Of a stretch of DNA of 64,000 nt, positions 9,261-20,579 are shown one piece after another. Location: contig NZ_JABAEB010000004.1 in the NCBI RefSeq assembly GCF_012584455.1, forward strand, positions 246,045-310,044, in the 5' to 3' direction. How positions within the stretch are numbered: the first letter of the stretch is position 1; each line of letters starts with the position of its first letter. The DNA is from Shewanella oncorhynchi. GTDB lineage: Bacteria; Pseudomonadota; Gammaproteobacteria; Enterobacterales; Shewanellaceae. Position numbers and translations under genes: made by a program. The notes under the pieces are model-generated. The model was not told the origin of the DNA and made no database searches. It was given only the letters and a program-made list of their open reading frames with translations.

Positions 9261-9500
9261 ATGAAAAAAACTTCACTAGCACTTATCGTTGCAATCACAG
9301 CATTCAGCTCTATGGCTGCAAATGCAGTTGAAGGCAAAGCAGCAGGCACTAACGCTGCAGCTAACAGCACTGGTTTAATCGTTGCAGGTTCTGTTGCTGC
9401 TGGTGCTGCGATTGCCGGTGCTGTTGCAATCTCTAACAGCTCTGATGGCAACCCAATCACGAGTACAGGTACTAACACTACCACTGGTACTGGCAACTAA
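9261..9500 (+). CDS. gfcA: GfcA/YmcD-like small exported Thr-rich protein
   Basis: A 79-residue protein starting at ATG 9261, preceded by GGGAAT; a longer frame upstream lacks a signal peptide and ribosome site. Signal peptide residues 1-22 (cleavage near ANA-VEG). The mature part is Ala/Gly-rich (SVAAGAAIAGAVAISNSSDG) then Thr/Gly-rich (TSTGTNTTTGTGN), the low-complexity pattern of E. coli GfcA (YmcD), first gene of the group 4 capsule operon. It is followed by an intrinsic terminator and then gfcBCD homologues, so the terminator may set a high GfcA to GfcBCD ratio. Molecular role unknown in any organism I know of. Confidence 0.75.
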   Translation: MKKTSLALIVAITAFSSMAANAVEGKAAGTNAAANSTGLIVAGSVAAGAAIAGAVAISNSSDGNPITSTGTNTTTGTGN

Positions 9501-9519
9501 TCAGTCTGATATAGCTATC

Positions 9520-9550
9520 AAACAACCGCCTACTGGCGGTTGTTTTTTTT
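9520..9550 (+). terminator. Rho-independent terminator between gfcA and gfcB
   Basis: Perfect 11-bp stem AAACAACCGCC (9520-9530) and GGCGGTTGTTT (9535-9545) with a TACT loop, running into further T. Its place inside the gfc operon suggests partial termination (attenuation) after gfcA. Confidence 0.92.
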
Positions 9551-9645
9551 GTTTCTCTAGAGAGTAGGAATTGCTCCATTTCTTGAAATAAGACTCACCT
9601 CTCTCTACATTTGATATTTATGACTATTGAGAATAAGCAACTCGG

Positions 9646-10356
9646 ATGCGTATAAATAAAAAACTACTATCACTACTCACAGCCTCCATTGCATTAATGG
9701 GAATTTCTGGCTGTAGTCAACGAATTAGCGCCCTCAACGATACGATAAAATTGGCTTTCATTGGTGATAGCGATATTAAGCTCACAACCGAGCAAGTGAA
9801 AGCCAATCCCTATGCCAGCATTTATGTCAAGATTGATGACACACCCCAAGCATTTGTTGTTTTAGCCTTTGCGGAACCGAAACAAACTCTCACCTCAGTC
9901 AGACCCGTACCAGAAGTAATTGAGCTAAAATGGCTCTCCGCGGATAACGCTATGTTAGTGACAGTGAACGGACGTTTAGTAAAAACTCAAAGTCTACTTA
10001 CTGGCAATTTAGCCGCAATAGAAAGCTCTGAACCCGATCCTATTCTCTTAGGTTTGCATTTAAGCAGTACCCCTAAAACTTGGACTCGAACTATTGATTG
10101 GCAGCCAGGATACCATTATGGATATAAGATTAACTCGCAGTTTGCTTTTATTGCCGAGGAAGAGATACTAATCAACGATACGCCAACTCAAGCACTGCAT
10201 TACAGTGAGCGAGTATCAGTGGAAGGCCTGAATATCCAGTATCAAAATGAATTTTGGTTAAAACCAGATAATGGACACGTCATTAAAAGTCGCCAGAAGA
10301 TAGCACCAAATCTACCTTTTATTGATATCACTTTACTTAAGCCATTTGCATCCTAG
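9646..10356 (+). CDS. gfcB: GfcB/YjbF-family polysaccharide lipoprotein
   Basis: 236 residues with a lipoprotein signal (lipobox GISGC, Cys23). The sequence fits the YjbF/GfcB (YmcC) family of outer-membrane-associated lipoproteins encoded with group 4 capsule or exopolysaccharide genes: conserved '...NPYASIYVKIDDTPQAFVVLA' in the N-terminal half and 'EWLKPDNGHVIKSRQKIAPN'-like C-terminus (here FWLKPDNGHVIKSRQKIAPN). Probably works in polysaccharide secretion or surface attachment with GfcC and GfcD, which follow at once (10 bases, then a one-base overlap). Confidence 0.85.
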   Translation: MRINKKLLSLLTASIALMGISGCSQRISALNDTIKLAFIGDSDIKLTTEQVKANPYASIYVKIDDTPQAFVVLAFAEPKQTLTSVRPVPEVIELKWLSADNAMLVTVNGRLVKTQSLLTGNLAAIESSEPDPILLGLHLSSTPKTWTRTIDWQPGYHYGYKINSQFAFIAEEEILINDTPTQALHYSERVSVEGLNIQYQNEFWLKPDNGHVIKSRQKIAPNLPFIDITLLKPFAS

Positions 10357-10366
10357 TGGAACCATT

Positions 10367-11152
10367 ATGAGATATTACATAGCGCCATTGGCCCTTGTAC
10401 TTAGTTCGGTATTAACGACAACTGTTCAGGCTGAAACTCAACTATTCATCAGCACATCAACAAATCAAGATGCTCAGGTTCAACTGAACTATCCTGCAGC
10501 AGTGCGTATTGAGCAAATAGTGCAAGATGGATTAGTCCAACTTCCAAAATATAATAAAACCAATCAAAATGAAGTCGTGCCTATTTATTGGTTAGGTGCA
10601 GCATTACTCGATATTGAGAATACCACCGTATTAGAGACTAAACGCCAGCAAGTCTTAACCCTGCTATCCAAAATGGGCGAAGCTAAAGACGACAGTGCTT
10701 ACATCGCCAAGCTAGCTAAACTTGCACAATTCATTCGCAACTTAAAACTTGGACAACGCGTAACACAACCACTGGATGTTGATGTTATTCGAATTAATGA
10801 TTCGTATAATGCGCTGATTAATGGTCGTTTTCTATTAATTTTACCGCCTCGTCCAACAACCGTCACCGTACTTGGTGCAGTGGCTCAAACGGGGAGTTTT
10901 ACATGGCAGAATCAACTAAGTAGCAAAGATTACCTCAAGCAAGCAGGCATACTAGATAATGCTGAAACTAGTTTTATATGGATAATTCAACCCGATGGAC
11001 AGGCAATAAAACAACCTATAGCCTATTGGAACCATCAGACTCAGGATATTGCACCTGGGGCAACACTTTACGTTGAGTTTTCAAGCGGCTTTGGTGACGA
11101 CACGAGTTTGAATGAAAACATGATTGAATTACTCAGGAATCGGGCTCTGTAA
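10367..11152 (+). CDS. gfcC: GfcC/YjbG-family periplasmic capsule protein
   Basis: 261 residues from ATG 10367; this start gives a clean signal peptide (residues 1-20, cleavage after TVQA), while a longer frame to 10322 lies inside gfcB. The family (GfcC, known E. coli structure with two beta-grasp/SLBB-like domains and a C-terminal amphipathic helix) is indicated by NARVxV-type strands such as 'VTQPLDVDVIRIND' and 'TVTVLGAVAQTGSFTWQNQL', which resemble the SLBB folds of Wza-type exporters. Probably contacts the outer-membrane export pore. Overlaps gfcD by one base. Confidence 0.83.
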   Translation: MRYYIAPLALVLSSVLTTTVQAETQLFISTSTNQDAQVQLNYPAAVRIEQIVQDGLVQLPKYNKTNQNEVVPIYWLGAALLDIENTTVLETKRQQVLTLLSKMGEAKDDSAYIAKLAKLAQFIRNLKLGQRVTQPLDVDVIRINDSYNALINGRFLLILPPRPTTVTVLGAVAQTGSFTWQNQLSSKDYLKQAGILDNAETSFIWIIQPDGQAIKQPIAYWNHQTQDIAPGATLYVEFSSGFGDDTSLNENMIELLRNRAL

Positions 11153-13497
11153 TGAAAAACTCTCTCCATTCTTTAGGTCGTCTATTCGCACTATCTTTGG
11201 CACTTTTGCCACTATTACATGCGACTGCCGATGAATTTAGCTATCCCACACTCTTAGCCTCGCAATCAGATTTTGGCGGTGTTGGTTTAATGCAGATGCC
11301 AACGGGGCGTATGGCACCTGAAGGCGAGTTTAATTTTGCCACTAGCTATAACGACGAATACCAACACTTTACGGCCTCTGTACAACTTTTCCCTTGGTTT
11401 GAAACCACAGTTCGTTATACCCAAGTACAAGACTTACTCTATAGTAGCGACCCCAGTTTTAGTGGAAACACAAAATACACGGATAAGGGCATAGACTTTA
11501 AAGTCCGTCTACTTGAAGAAAGCAACTGGCTACCAGAAACCTCGATTGGTGTCCGCGACTTTGGTGGCACCGGATTATTCGATGCTGAGTTTATTGCGGC
11601 GACTAAACGAGTTGGGCCGTTAGATTTCACCTTAGGTATTGGCTGGGGATATATCGGTAATAGCGGCAACCTGACATCGGATAAAAAAGATCTCAACTAT
11701 AACTGCGATCGAGATACGTCCGTAGGTGGTACAGGCGGCACAGTTGATTATCAACGTTGGTTTAAAGGTTGCGCGGCCCTCTTCGGCGGTGTCGAATATC
11801 AAACGCCTTGGGACCCACTACGCGTCAAAGTCGAGTACGATGGTAACGACTACCAATCCGATTTTCCTGTTGTTCGCGGCGGTATTGCTATGCCACAGGA
11901 CAGCAAATTTAACTATGGCCTATTATATCGGTTCGGAGATTGGGGAGATCTGCATTTAAGCTATGAGCGCGGAAACACTTGGACGCTTGGTTTTAGCCTA
12001 CAAACGAATTTTAATGAGTTAACACAGATTAAACGCGATCCTGCAGCAGCGAAATATAAGCCAATTCCTGCGGCACCGTTAACACATGTGCAAACAACCA
12101 ATACGCCATTAGATAGTGTTAATTCTTCAGAACAAACGCCTGCAATAGCCAGCGCCACCTTAGATACCGCAACAGAAATCGCTGACGTTCATTTAATGCA
12201 GCCACAAGAGGGCATGTTAGAAACAGCAATTAACTGGTCGAAAGTAGCACAGGATCTACAATCCATTGCGGGCTATAATAATCCTAAAATTTACCTCGAC
12301 TCTGACAGCATCACTGTCGTTGGTGAGCAAACTAAGTTTCGAGATAGAAATGAAGCCCATCAAAGGGCGGCAACCATACTCGCCAACAATAGCGATCTAA
12401 CTCGAATCAAAGAGTATCGCTTGATTGAAACTCACTATAGCCAACCAATTACCGAAACTCGTATTGATGCGGAAAAATTTGCGCAAGTAGTAAGTTTTGG
12501 CTATCTGAATGCGAAGATAACAGACGCAAGTCAAGTCAGTGTCCCTTCATTACCTCAAGGCCAACTAGTCACAAACTCAGACAAAAATTGGTTAGACAAG
12601 CTTGGCTTTGATATTTCACCAACTATGGTGCAATCCTTCGGTGGTTCGGAAGGCTTCTACATGTTTAATATCGGTGTTACAGGTAGTGCCAACTATCGAT
12701 TTACCGATAACTTCGAATTTGGCGGTTCTCTCTACCTTAATTTATACGATAACTACGATAAGTTTTTATATGACGTGCCACCAGACGGCACCGACTTAAA
12801 ACGCGTAAGAACCTTAATCCGTCAATATGTTCACGATAACCCAGTGAGAGTTAATAACCTGCAACTCACTTGGATGGACAATCTTAGCGATAATATTTCC
12901 TATCAAGCCTATGGTGGCTATTTAGAGATGATGTATGGCGGTGTTGGTACTGAGTTTCTATATCGCCCACTTAATAGTCAATGGGCCTTTGGGTTCGATG
13001 TTAACTATGCTAAGCAGCGAGATCCCGATAGCATGTTTGGGTTCTTTAAGGATGAAAATCAATTTGACCCGCTGACCAATCGTGCCTATCGAGTTCAGAC
13101 TGGCGTAGTGACTGGACATGCAACGGCTTATTACCAACCGGAGTGGTTTCCTAACACCTTACTCAGAGTCAGTGCTGGACAATATCTCACCGAGGATAAA
13201 GGCGTGACGGTTGATTTCTCTAAACAGTTTGATAGTGGTGTTATCGTCGGCGCATTTGCGACTAAAACTAATCTATCGGCAGATGAATACGGTGAGGGAA
13301 GCTTTACCAAGGGATTCTATATTTCAATCCCATTCGATCTAATGACGGTTAAGTCTACCCATAGTCGTGCTTTCCTATCATGGATGCCGTTGACCCGCGA
13401 CGGCGGTCAAATGCTTGGCCGTAAGTACAACTTGTTCGATGTAACTGATGCACGTGCGCCTTGGTATACCAGACCCAGTGTTGACCCCATTAAATAA
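11152..13497 (+). CDS. gfcD: GfcD/YjbH-family outer-membrane beta-barrel protein
   Basis: 781 residues with a signal peptide (1-26, cleavage near ATA-DEF). The opening GVGLMQMPTGRMAPEGEFNF is the signature of the YjbH/GfcD (YmcA) family. The protein appears to have two barrel-type regions (residues ~30-290 and ~480-780, rich in alternating aromatic strands such as YSAYGGYL-type segments) joined by a periplasmic stretch (~290-460). It is the largest member of the gfc set and probably forms the outer-membrane component that helps polysaccharide secretion. Followed by a strong hairpin terminator. Confidence 0.87.
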   Translation: MKNSLHSLGRLFALSLALLPLLHATADEFSYPTLLASQSDFGGVGLMQMPTGRMAPEGEFNFATSYNDEYQHFTASVQLFPWFETTVRYTQVQDLLYSSDPSFSGNTKYTDKGIDFKVRLLEESNWLPETSIGVRDFGGTGLFDAEFIAATKRVGPLDFTLGIGWGYIGNSGNLTSDKKDLNYNCDRDTSVGGTGGTVDYQRWFKGCAALFGGVEYQTPWDPLRVKVEYDGNDYQSDFPVVRGGIAMPQDSKFNYGLLYRFGDWGDLHLSYERGNTWTLGFSLQTNFNELTQIKRDPAAAKYKPIPAAPLTHVQTTNTPLDSVNSSEQTPAIASATLDTATEIADVHLMQPQEGMLETAINWSKVAQDLQSIAGYNNPKIYLDSDSITVVGEQTKFRDRNEAHQRAATILANNSDLTRIKEYRLIETHYSQPITETRIDAEKFAQVVSFGYLNAKITDASQVSVPSLPQGQLVTNSDKNWLDKLGFDISPTMVQSFGGSEGFYMFNIGVTGSANYRFTDNFEFGGSLYLNLYDNYDKFLYDVPPDGTDLKRVRTLIRQYVHDNPVRVNNLQLTWMDNLSDNISYQAYGGYLEMMYGGVGTEFLYRPLNSQWAFGFDVNYAKQRDPDSMFGFFKDENQFDPLTNRAYRVQTGVVTGHATAYYQPEWFPNTLLRVSAGQYLTEDKGVTVDFSKQFDSGVIVGAFATKTNLSADEYGEGSFTKGFYISIPFDLMTVKSTHSRAFLSWMPLTRDGGQMLGRKYNLFDVTDARAPWYTRPSVDPIK

Positions 13498-13517
13498 TTA
13501 GTACGCAGTAAAACCTC

Positions 13518-13550
13518 AAAACGGGCAAGATAATTCTTGCCCGTTTTGTT
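13518..13550. terminator. Bidirectional hairpin terminator between gfcD and the OYE reductase gene
   Basis: Perfect 13-bp stem AAAACGGGCAAGA (13518-13530) and TCTTGCCCGTTTT (13535-13547), TAAT loop. It lies between convergent genes and has T-rich flanks on both strands. Confidence 0.93.
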
Positions 13551-13605
13551 TTCTGCTATTAGGACTAACTTACAATAGTAAAATCTGCACTGCCAAATTA
13601 GCTCA

Positions 13606-14700
13606 CTACTTTATTGGCGATTTAATCCCATGTGGCGATGAACGTAAGTACTGTGGCGGCGCTTTCACAGTTGCACCTAATATTGCTGCCGCATGCCAAG
13701 GCCAATGTGGGTCATAGAGCATAGTGCGAGCAAGTGCAATAGCATCAGCCTGCCCGTGTGCCAGAATCGTTTCTGCTTTATTGGCATCCGTAATTAATCC
13801 CACGGCAATCACAGGTGTGTTTACCTCAGCTTTTATGGCTTCGGCAAAAGGCACTTGAAAGTGTTCTGCAACTGGAATTTGTTGTAATGGACTTAATCCA
13901 CCTGTACTCACATGGATAAAATCACAGCCTCGGGCCTCTAATGCTTTTGCCAATACTAGGCTTTGGGCTAAATCCCAACCGCCATAGACCCAATCAGTCG
14001 CTGATATCCGCACACCGAGTGCCATCTTAGGCGATATCACTGCTTTAATTGCATCGAACACGGCCAATAATAAACTCAAACGATTTTCTAAACTGCCACC
14101 ATATTGGTCAATGCGTTGATTCGATAATGGGGATAAAAATTGATGAAGTAAATAACCATGAGCAGCATGGAGTTCAATCGCATCAAGCCCTAATCGTTCG
14201 GCACGTTGCGCCGAGCTGACAAATGCCAATATAAGCTCATCAATTTCATCCAATGTCATCGCACTCGGTAATGCTGTACCTTCGTTAAAAGCCTGCGCGG
14301 AAGGCGCTATCGTCTGCCAACCATTATGTTCATCGGGTGCAATAGTGCCGCCACCTTCCCAAGGTTTTCGAGTTGATGCTTTACGCCCCGCATGGGCGAG
14401 TTGTATCGCCATTGGCATACTTGAATACTTGCGAATAGATTTGAGGGTTTTATCTAAAGCAGCCTCCGTTTTGTCATCCCATAGGCCTAAATCTGCATAG
14501 GAAATTCGGCCATTGGGCAGAACAGCGGTAGCCTCTAAAATGAGCATTCCCGCACCCGATAACGCCATGCTCCCTAAATGAATCGTATGCCAATCGGTTG
14601 CTTGGCCGTTTTCTGCAGAATACTGACACATAGGCGCGATGATAATACGGTTCGCTAACTCGAGTTGACCTAAGGTTAAAGGCGAAAATAATAAACTCAT
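13606..14700 (-). CDS. NADH:flavin oxidoreductase, Old Yellow Enzyme family (YqjM type)
   Basis: 364 residues, an FMN-dependent ene-reductase TIM barrel. The YqjM/xenobiotic-reductase subgroup is shown by PMCQYSAENGQATDWH (with the flavin-modulating Cys) and by 'HAAHGYLLHQFLSPLSNQR' with the His-x-x-His substrate pair (ELHAAHGY). The FMN phosphate site is at ALARTMLYDP and IAVGLITD. Such enzymes reduce activated C=C bonds of enals, enones and nitro compounds using NAD(P)H. It starts 33 bases after rfbC on the same strand but has no obvious tie to sugar synthesis. Confidence 0.92.
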   Translation of the reverse strand: MSLLFSPLTLGQLELANRIIIAPMCQYSAENGQATDWHTIHLGSMALSGAGMLILEATAVLPNGRISYADLGLWDDKTEAALDKTLKSIRKYSSMPMAIQLAHAGRKASTRKPWEGGGTIAPDEHNGWQTIAPSAQAFNEGTALPSAMTLDEIDELILAFVSSAQRAERLGLDAIELHAAHGYLLHQFLSPLSNQRIDQYGGSLENRLSLLLAVFDAIKAVISPKMALGVRISATDWVYGGWDLAQSLVLAKALEARGCDFIHVSTGGLSPLQQIPVAEHFQVPFAEAIKAEVNTPVIAVGLITDANKAETILAHGQADAIALARTMLYDPHWPWHAAAILGATVKAPPQYLRSSPHGIKSPIK

Positions 14701-14733
14701 TGTCGTTCCTTTTAATACAAGCAGTGATTGGCT

Positions 14734-15273
14734 TTATGAGGGTGTACTGGCGATGCTATCTCTGGTGGATAAAATCGGTGCGGCAATTAATGGCCAATCA
14801 ATGGCAAACTCAGCACTGTTCCAAGCTAAAACGCTTTCATCTTCAGGATCATAATATTGGGTACATTGATAAATAACATCAGCATAATCACTGAGGACAT
14901 AAAAACCGTGCGCAAAGCCCGGTGGGATCCACATTTGCAGGTGATTCTCTGCCGATAACATTCGCCCAACCCATCTACCATAGGTTGCTGAATTAAATCG
15001 AATATCGACAGCAACATCAAAGATGCTCCCTGCACAGACTCGCACCAATTTACCTTGTGGCTTACGCTGTTGAAAATGCAATCCACGTAGTACATTGTAT
15101 TGCGAACGACTCTGGTTTTCCTGCACAAATACGGGAGACTGAAGTCCTATTGCTGTAAAACAAGCATCGAAATAAGATTGCCTGAACGTTTCCTTAAAAA
15201 AACCACGCTCATCACCAAATACTTGGGGTTCAAACACCAATACTTCGGCTAATTCTGTTTCGCTATATTTCAT
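14734..15273 (-). CDS. rfbC: dTDP-4-dehydrorhamnose 3,5-epimerase, orphan copy
   Basis: 179 residues, full-length RmlC. Motifs of the cupin enzyme are intact: DERGFFKETFRQSYFD, the catalytic His in YNVLRGLHFQ, and IPPGFAHGFYVLSDYADVIY with the catalytic Tyr region. The enzyme converts dTDP-4-keto-6-deoxyglucose to dTDP-4-keto-rhamnose. No rfbD (reductase) is in this window. Just upstream lies a truncated rfbA remnant, and a tail of rfbB lies 5 kb further up, so this gene looks like the last intact piece of an older rfb operon. Whether it is still used, perhaps with an rfbD elsewhere, is unknown. Confidence 0.95.
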   Translation of the reverse strand: MKYSETELAEVLVFEPQVFGDERGFFKETFRQSYFDACFTAIGLQSPVFVQENQSRSQYNVLRGLHFQQRKPQGKLVRVCAGSIFDVAVDIRFNSATYGRWVGRMLSAENHLQMWIPPGFAHGFYVLSDYADVIYQCTQYYDPEDESVLAWNSAEFAIDWPLIAAPILSTRDSIASTPS

Positions 15274-15284
15274 CCAATACCTGC

Positions 15285-15485
15285 TTATAGAGTTATGCGC
15301 GAAACAGCGAAATAGTAGGGTATAAAAAGGATCAATATATCCCTAATCTCAGCTTGCATAAGTGTGACCAAAGGGTAATAAATCATTGGTTTATCATAAA
15401 TGGGCAGTAATTGCTTACAGACAACCTGCGTCATAGGATAAAGACGCGAGCCAGTACCGCCCGCCAGTAAAATGCCTTTTCTCAT
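15285..15485 (-). pseudogene. rfbA: 5' remnant of rfbA (glucose-1-phosphate thymidylyltransferase)
   Basis: The first ~52 codons from [20 protein letters not shown] through [20 protein letters not shown] match the N-terminal nucleotide-binding part of RmlA, including the GGTGSRLYP loop. After 'RDILIL' the similarity stops and the frame ends ~14 codons later, so about 240 residues are missing. It differs at many positions from the intact rfbA at 34810-35685, so it is an older, separate copy, not a recent duplicate. It lies directly before rfbC. Confidence 0.88.
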
Positions 15486-15701
15486 TGAAATATTTAGGAT
15501 TGATAAGCCATGTTGAAGTGCCAAGATTGTAGCATACAAAATGTCGCGAGCAGGAAGAACAGATAACAGGGCTGTTGGCTGTTAATGCAGGAAAAACAAC
15601 GCAACAGAATAGTAAACCGCAAAAGGTAAATACCATGTTGGCTCAGTAAGATTTCAATTCGTCTTTTACTTAATAAACATATAAGAAGACGCTAACCTAT
15701 C

Positions 15702-18610
<2,909 letters not shown>

Positions 18611-18869
18611 AAAACCACCGTTTACGATGAATAGTTACGTTTTAGTATAGATTCAATCTTGAAAGTGACTAGTTTCAAAGGATAAATTATCATCCCGTTG
18701 ATTACCGCTTAGGACTAACAACTAACATACTGGCCACTTAAAATCCACACAAAAACAACTTAAGTTATTGTTATAAAAATAGAAATAGCAAAAGTTAGCC
18801 TAACCTAGTCTTGGCGGGTATGATGAGTGCACTTAATGCATAATTCCCAAAATTTCTATTGGAGCTACT

Positions 18870-19322
18870 ATGAAAAAATCACTATGTTACATCGCACTGC
18901 TGGCTTTATTCACCACGGCTTGCTCAGAAGCCCCAAAAGAAGAAACGGCAGTCAATACAGCCCAAGCTCAAACAGAAGCGGCAAAATCCGTCCCAGTAGG
19001 TGATACCAGCCAGAACTCGCTCGATTGGGCAGGTAGTTATGAAGGCGTATTGCCTTGCGCCAGTTGTGAAGGAATGCAAACCCTAATCACTTTGCAAGCT
19101 GATAATAGCTTTGTTCAAGAAACAGTTTATTTAGGTAAAGATGAAAAGATTTTAAAACTGATGGGCAAAGTGACATGGGACGAACTGGGCCAGAAAATCA
19201 CCCTAGAAGATGGTACACAATATTTGGTCGGTGAAAATCAGTTGATCATGTTAGACACTGAAGGCAAACGGATCACCGGCGAACTTGCTGCAAATTATGT
19301 GTTGAAAAAGAAAGGTCTATAA
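18870..19322 (+). CDS. NlpE-like outer-membrane lipoprotein
   Basis: 150 residues with a lipobox (FTTAC, Cys18). The mature domain matches the N-terminal domain of NlpE/CutF: 'WAGSYEGVLPCASCEGMQTL' with the CxxC pair and a ten-strand lipocalin-like barrel ('ITLQADNSFVQETVYLG'). It lacks the C-terminal OB domain of E. coli NlpE, a common short form in Shewanella-like bacteria. NlpE senses lipoprotein sorting or copper stress and signals to Cpx. GGAG lies 8 bases before the ATG. The 258 bases upstream (18611-18869) hold no gene I can support, only the divergent promoters. Confidence 0.85.
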   Translation: MKKSLCYIALLALFTTACSEAPKEETAVNTAQAQTEAAKSVPVGDTSQNSLDWAGSYEGVLPCASCEGMQTLITLQADNSFVQETVYLGKDEKILKLMGKVTWDELGQKITLEDGTQYLVGENQLIMLDTEGKRITGELAANYVLKKKGL

Positions 19323-19365
19323 AAGCAGATCTGGCAGCTAGCACTCAGCTGCAGTATTAGATTAT

Positions 19366-19445
19366 GGATAACGGAACGCTGCACTGACCAAAAGAGCAAA
19401 GCACCCGTACCGTTATCCGTAAGTCACGCAGAGATGTTCTGCAAT
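19366..19445. repeat. Dispersed intergenic repeat copy (GGATAACGGAACGCTGC ... CCGTTATCCGTAAGTCACG)
   Basis: Between the NlpE-like gene and the HutD gene. The arms GGATAACGG (19367-19375) and CCGTTATCC face each other as an inverted repeat, followed by AAGTCACGCAGAGATGTTCTGCA. The same modules occur at 38955-39135 and, in reduced form, around 3781-3919. Non-coding in all three places. Confidence 0.75.
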
Positions 19446-19519
19446 CGCAAAGCCATGCTTTAGAAGTTGTGAAGCTAAGAAAGGCGAAACAAACCTTCTT
19501 AAATAATAAAGAGGTTATT

Positions 19520-20227
19520 TTGAATAACACCATGCAACTGATCCGCTATCAAGATTGCCCATCAACGCCATGGAAAAATGGTGGTGGAAGCACAAAACAG
19601 CTACTCATTTCCCCCATCAATGCCGAACTTACTGAATTTGACTATCGGATCAGCATTGCAAGTATTAGCAGCAACGGACCCTTTTCCTCATTTATTGGTA
19701 TAGACAGGCAACTGGTCATTCTGGAAGGCGAAGGTGTTGAACTCAGCATCAAGAGTTATGAAGGGACAAAACAGATAAATGGCCTTGGAGCTGGAGAAAA
19801 GATATCAGGAAATACAGATACAACTGAGTATAAGCGACTCACACCCACAGATAGCCCATTCAGCTTTGCTGGTGAAACCTCAATAACAAGTCAATTATTA
19901 GGCTGTGATGTTATTGATTTCAATGTCATGACCAAACGCGGTGCATTTAAAGCGCATACACAAAAACTTAGCTTTGATGACACATTTATCGAAGAACAGA
20001 TTACAACCTCAAACAGCCCCCAAAATGAACTGCAAAAAACTGAATCTTACGTCCCTATCATCCAAATACTTTGCTGTTTAGATACCATGACATGGGAGCA
20101 CAATGGCAAGGTTATCAAGATCATGCCCTATGATGTTCTCGTTTTCCAACAAGGCGATGGCATAAGGTTAAAAGCAACAAGACCAAGTCGACTACTTAAA
20201 GTGTCTATTACTGCCCGTCCCCTATAA
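19520..20227 (+). CDS. HutD/Ves-family cupin protein
   Basis: About 235 residues, a bicupin of the HutD (DUF886) family: 'CPSTPWKNGGGSTKQLL' and 'YRISIASISSNGPFSSFIGI' are the family hallmarks, followed by 'QLVILEGEGVEL'. HutD proteins are often next to histidine-utilisation genes, where a fine-tuning role has been proposed; none is present here. Start choice: AAAGAGG lies 5 bases before TTG 19520, while the next in-frame ATG is 19532; the longest frame (from 19469) overlaps the intergenic repeat. Function unknown. Confidence 0.82.
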   Translation: MNNTMQLIRYQDCPSTPWKNGGGSTKQLLISPINAELTEFDYRISIASISSNGPFSSFIGIDRQLVILEGEGVELSIKSYEGTKQINGLGAGEKISGNTDTTEYKRLTPTDSPFSFAGETSITSQLLGCDVIDFNVMTKRGAFKAHTQKLSFDDTFIEEQITTSNSPQNELQKTESYVPIIQILCCLDTMTWEHNGKVIKIMPYDVLVFQQGDGIRLKATRPSRLLKVSITARPL

Positions 20228-20253
20228 CAGTATTTACAGGTTAATCTCCAATA

Positions 20254-20412
20254 TTACTCAATTGGCGCGTTAAAATACCAAGCCACTATCCACTCGACAG
20301 TTTTTCTGAGCCCAGAATCGAAGGACTCTAATGGTTGCCAACCAAGTTCTCGCTGGATCTTGCTCGCAACAATAGCATAACGCACATCATGCACAGGTCT
20401 GTAACGTCGTTT
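20254..20412 (-). pseudogene. rfbB: 3' remnant of rfbB (dTDP-glucose 4,6-dehydratase)
   Basis: About 52 codons ending in a stop at 20254 read [31 protein letters not shown] and [11 protein letters not shown]. They match the RfbB C-terminus, here compared with [30 protein letters not shown] and KTIEWYLAN in the intact copy at 35762-36856. No start or N-terminal domain remains upstream. Together with the rfbA remnant at 15285-15485 and intact rfbC it marks a decayed older rfb locus. Confidence 0.85.
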
Positions 20413-20510
20413 GACCAATCAGCATAAAGACCAAGGCAGAACCGATAAAGCAGGCTCCACTGGTAATGCGTATTCGCATATCGCTAACCCAAAAAGTAAA
20501 AGGTTAGCAA

Positions 20511-20539
20511 AACAAAAAGCCGAATCTAAAAAATTCGGC
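20511..20539 (-). terminator. Rho-independent terminator closing the polysaccharide operon
   Basis: On the minus strand GCCGAAT, a TTTTTAG loop and ATTCGGC (stem arms 20533-20539 and 20519-20525), followed by TTTTTGTT. It lies 41 bases after the epimerase stop and is the first clear intrinsic terminator after rfaH, about 22 kb away. Bases 20413-20510 hold nothing else I can support. Confidence 0.88.
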
Positions 20540-20579
20540 CATCATAAAAGCGTGTACATCTATATTAGCTCTAACAAAG

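Noticed and set aside
15415..15636. Short minus-strand frame over the rfbA remnant
   Set aside because: It is in another frame from the RmlA match and has no recognisable family.
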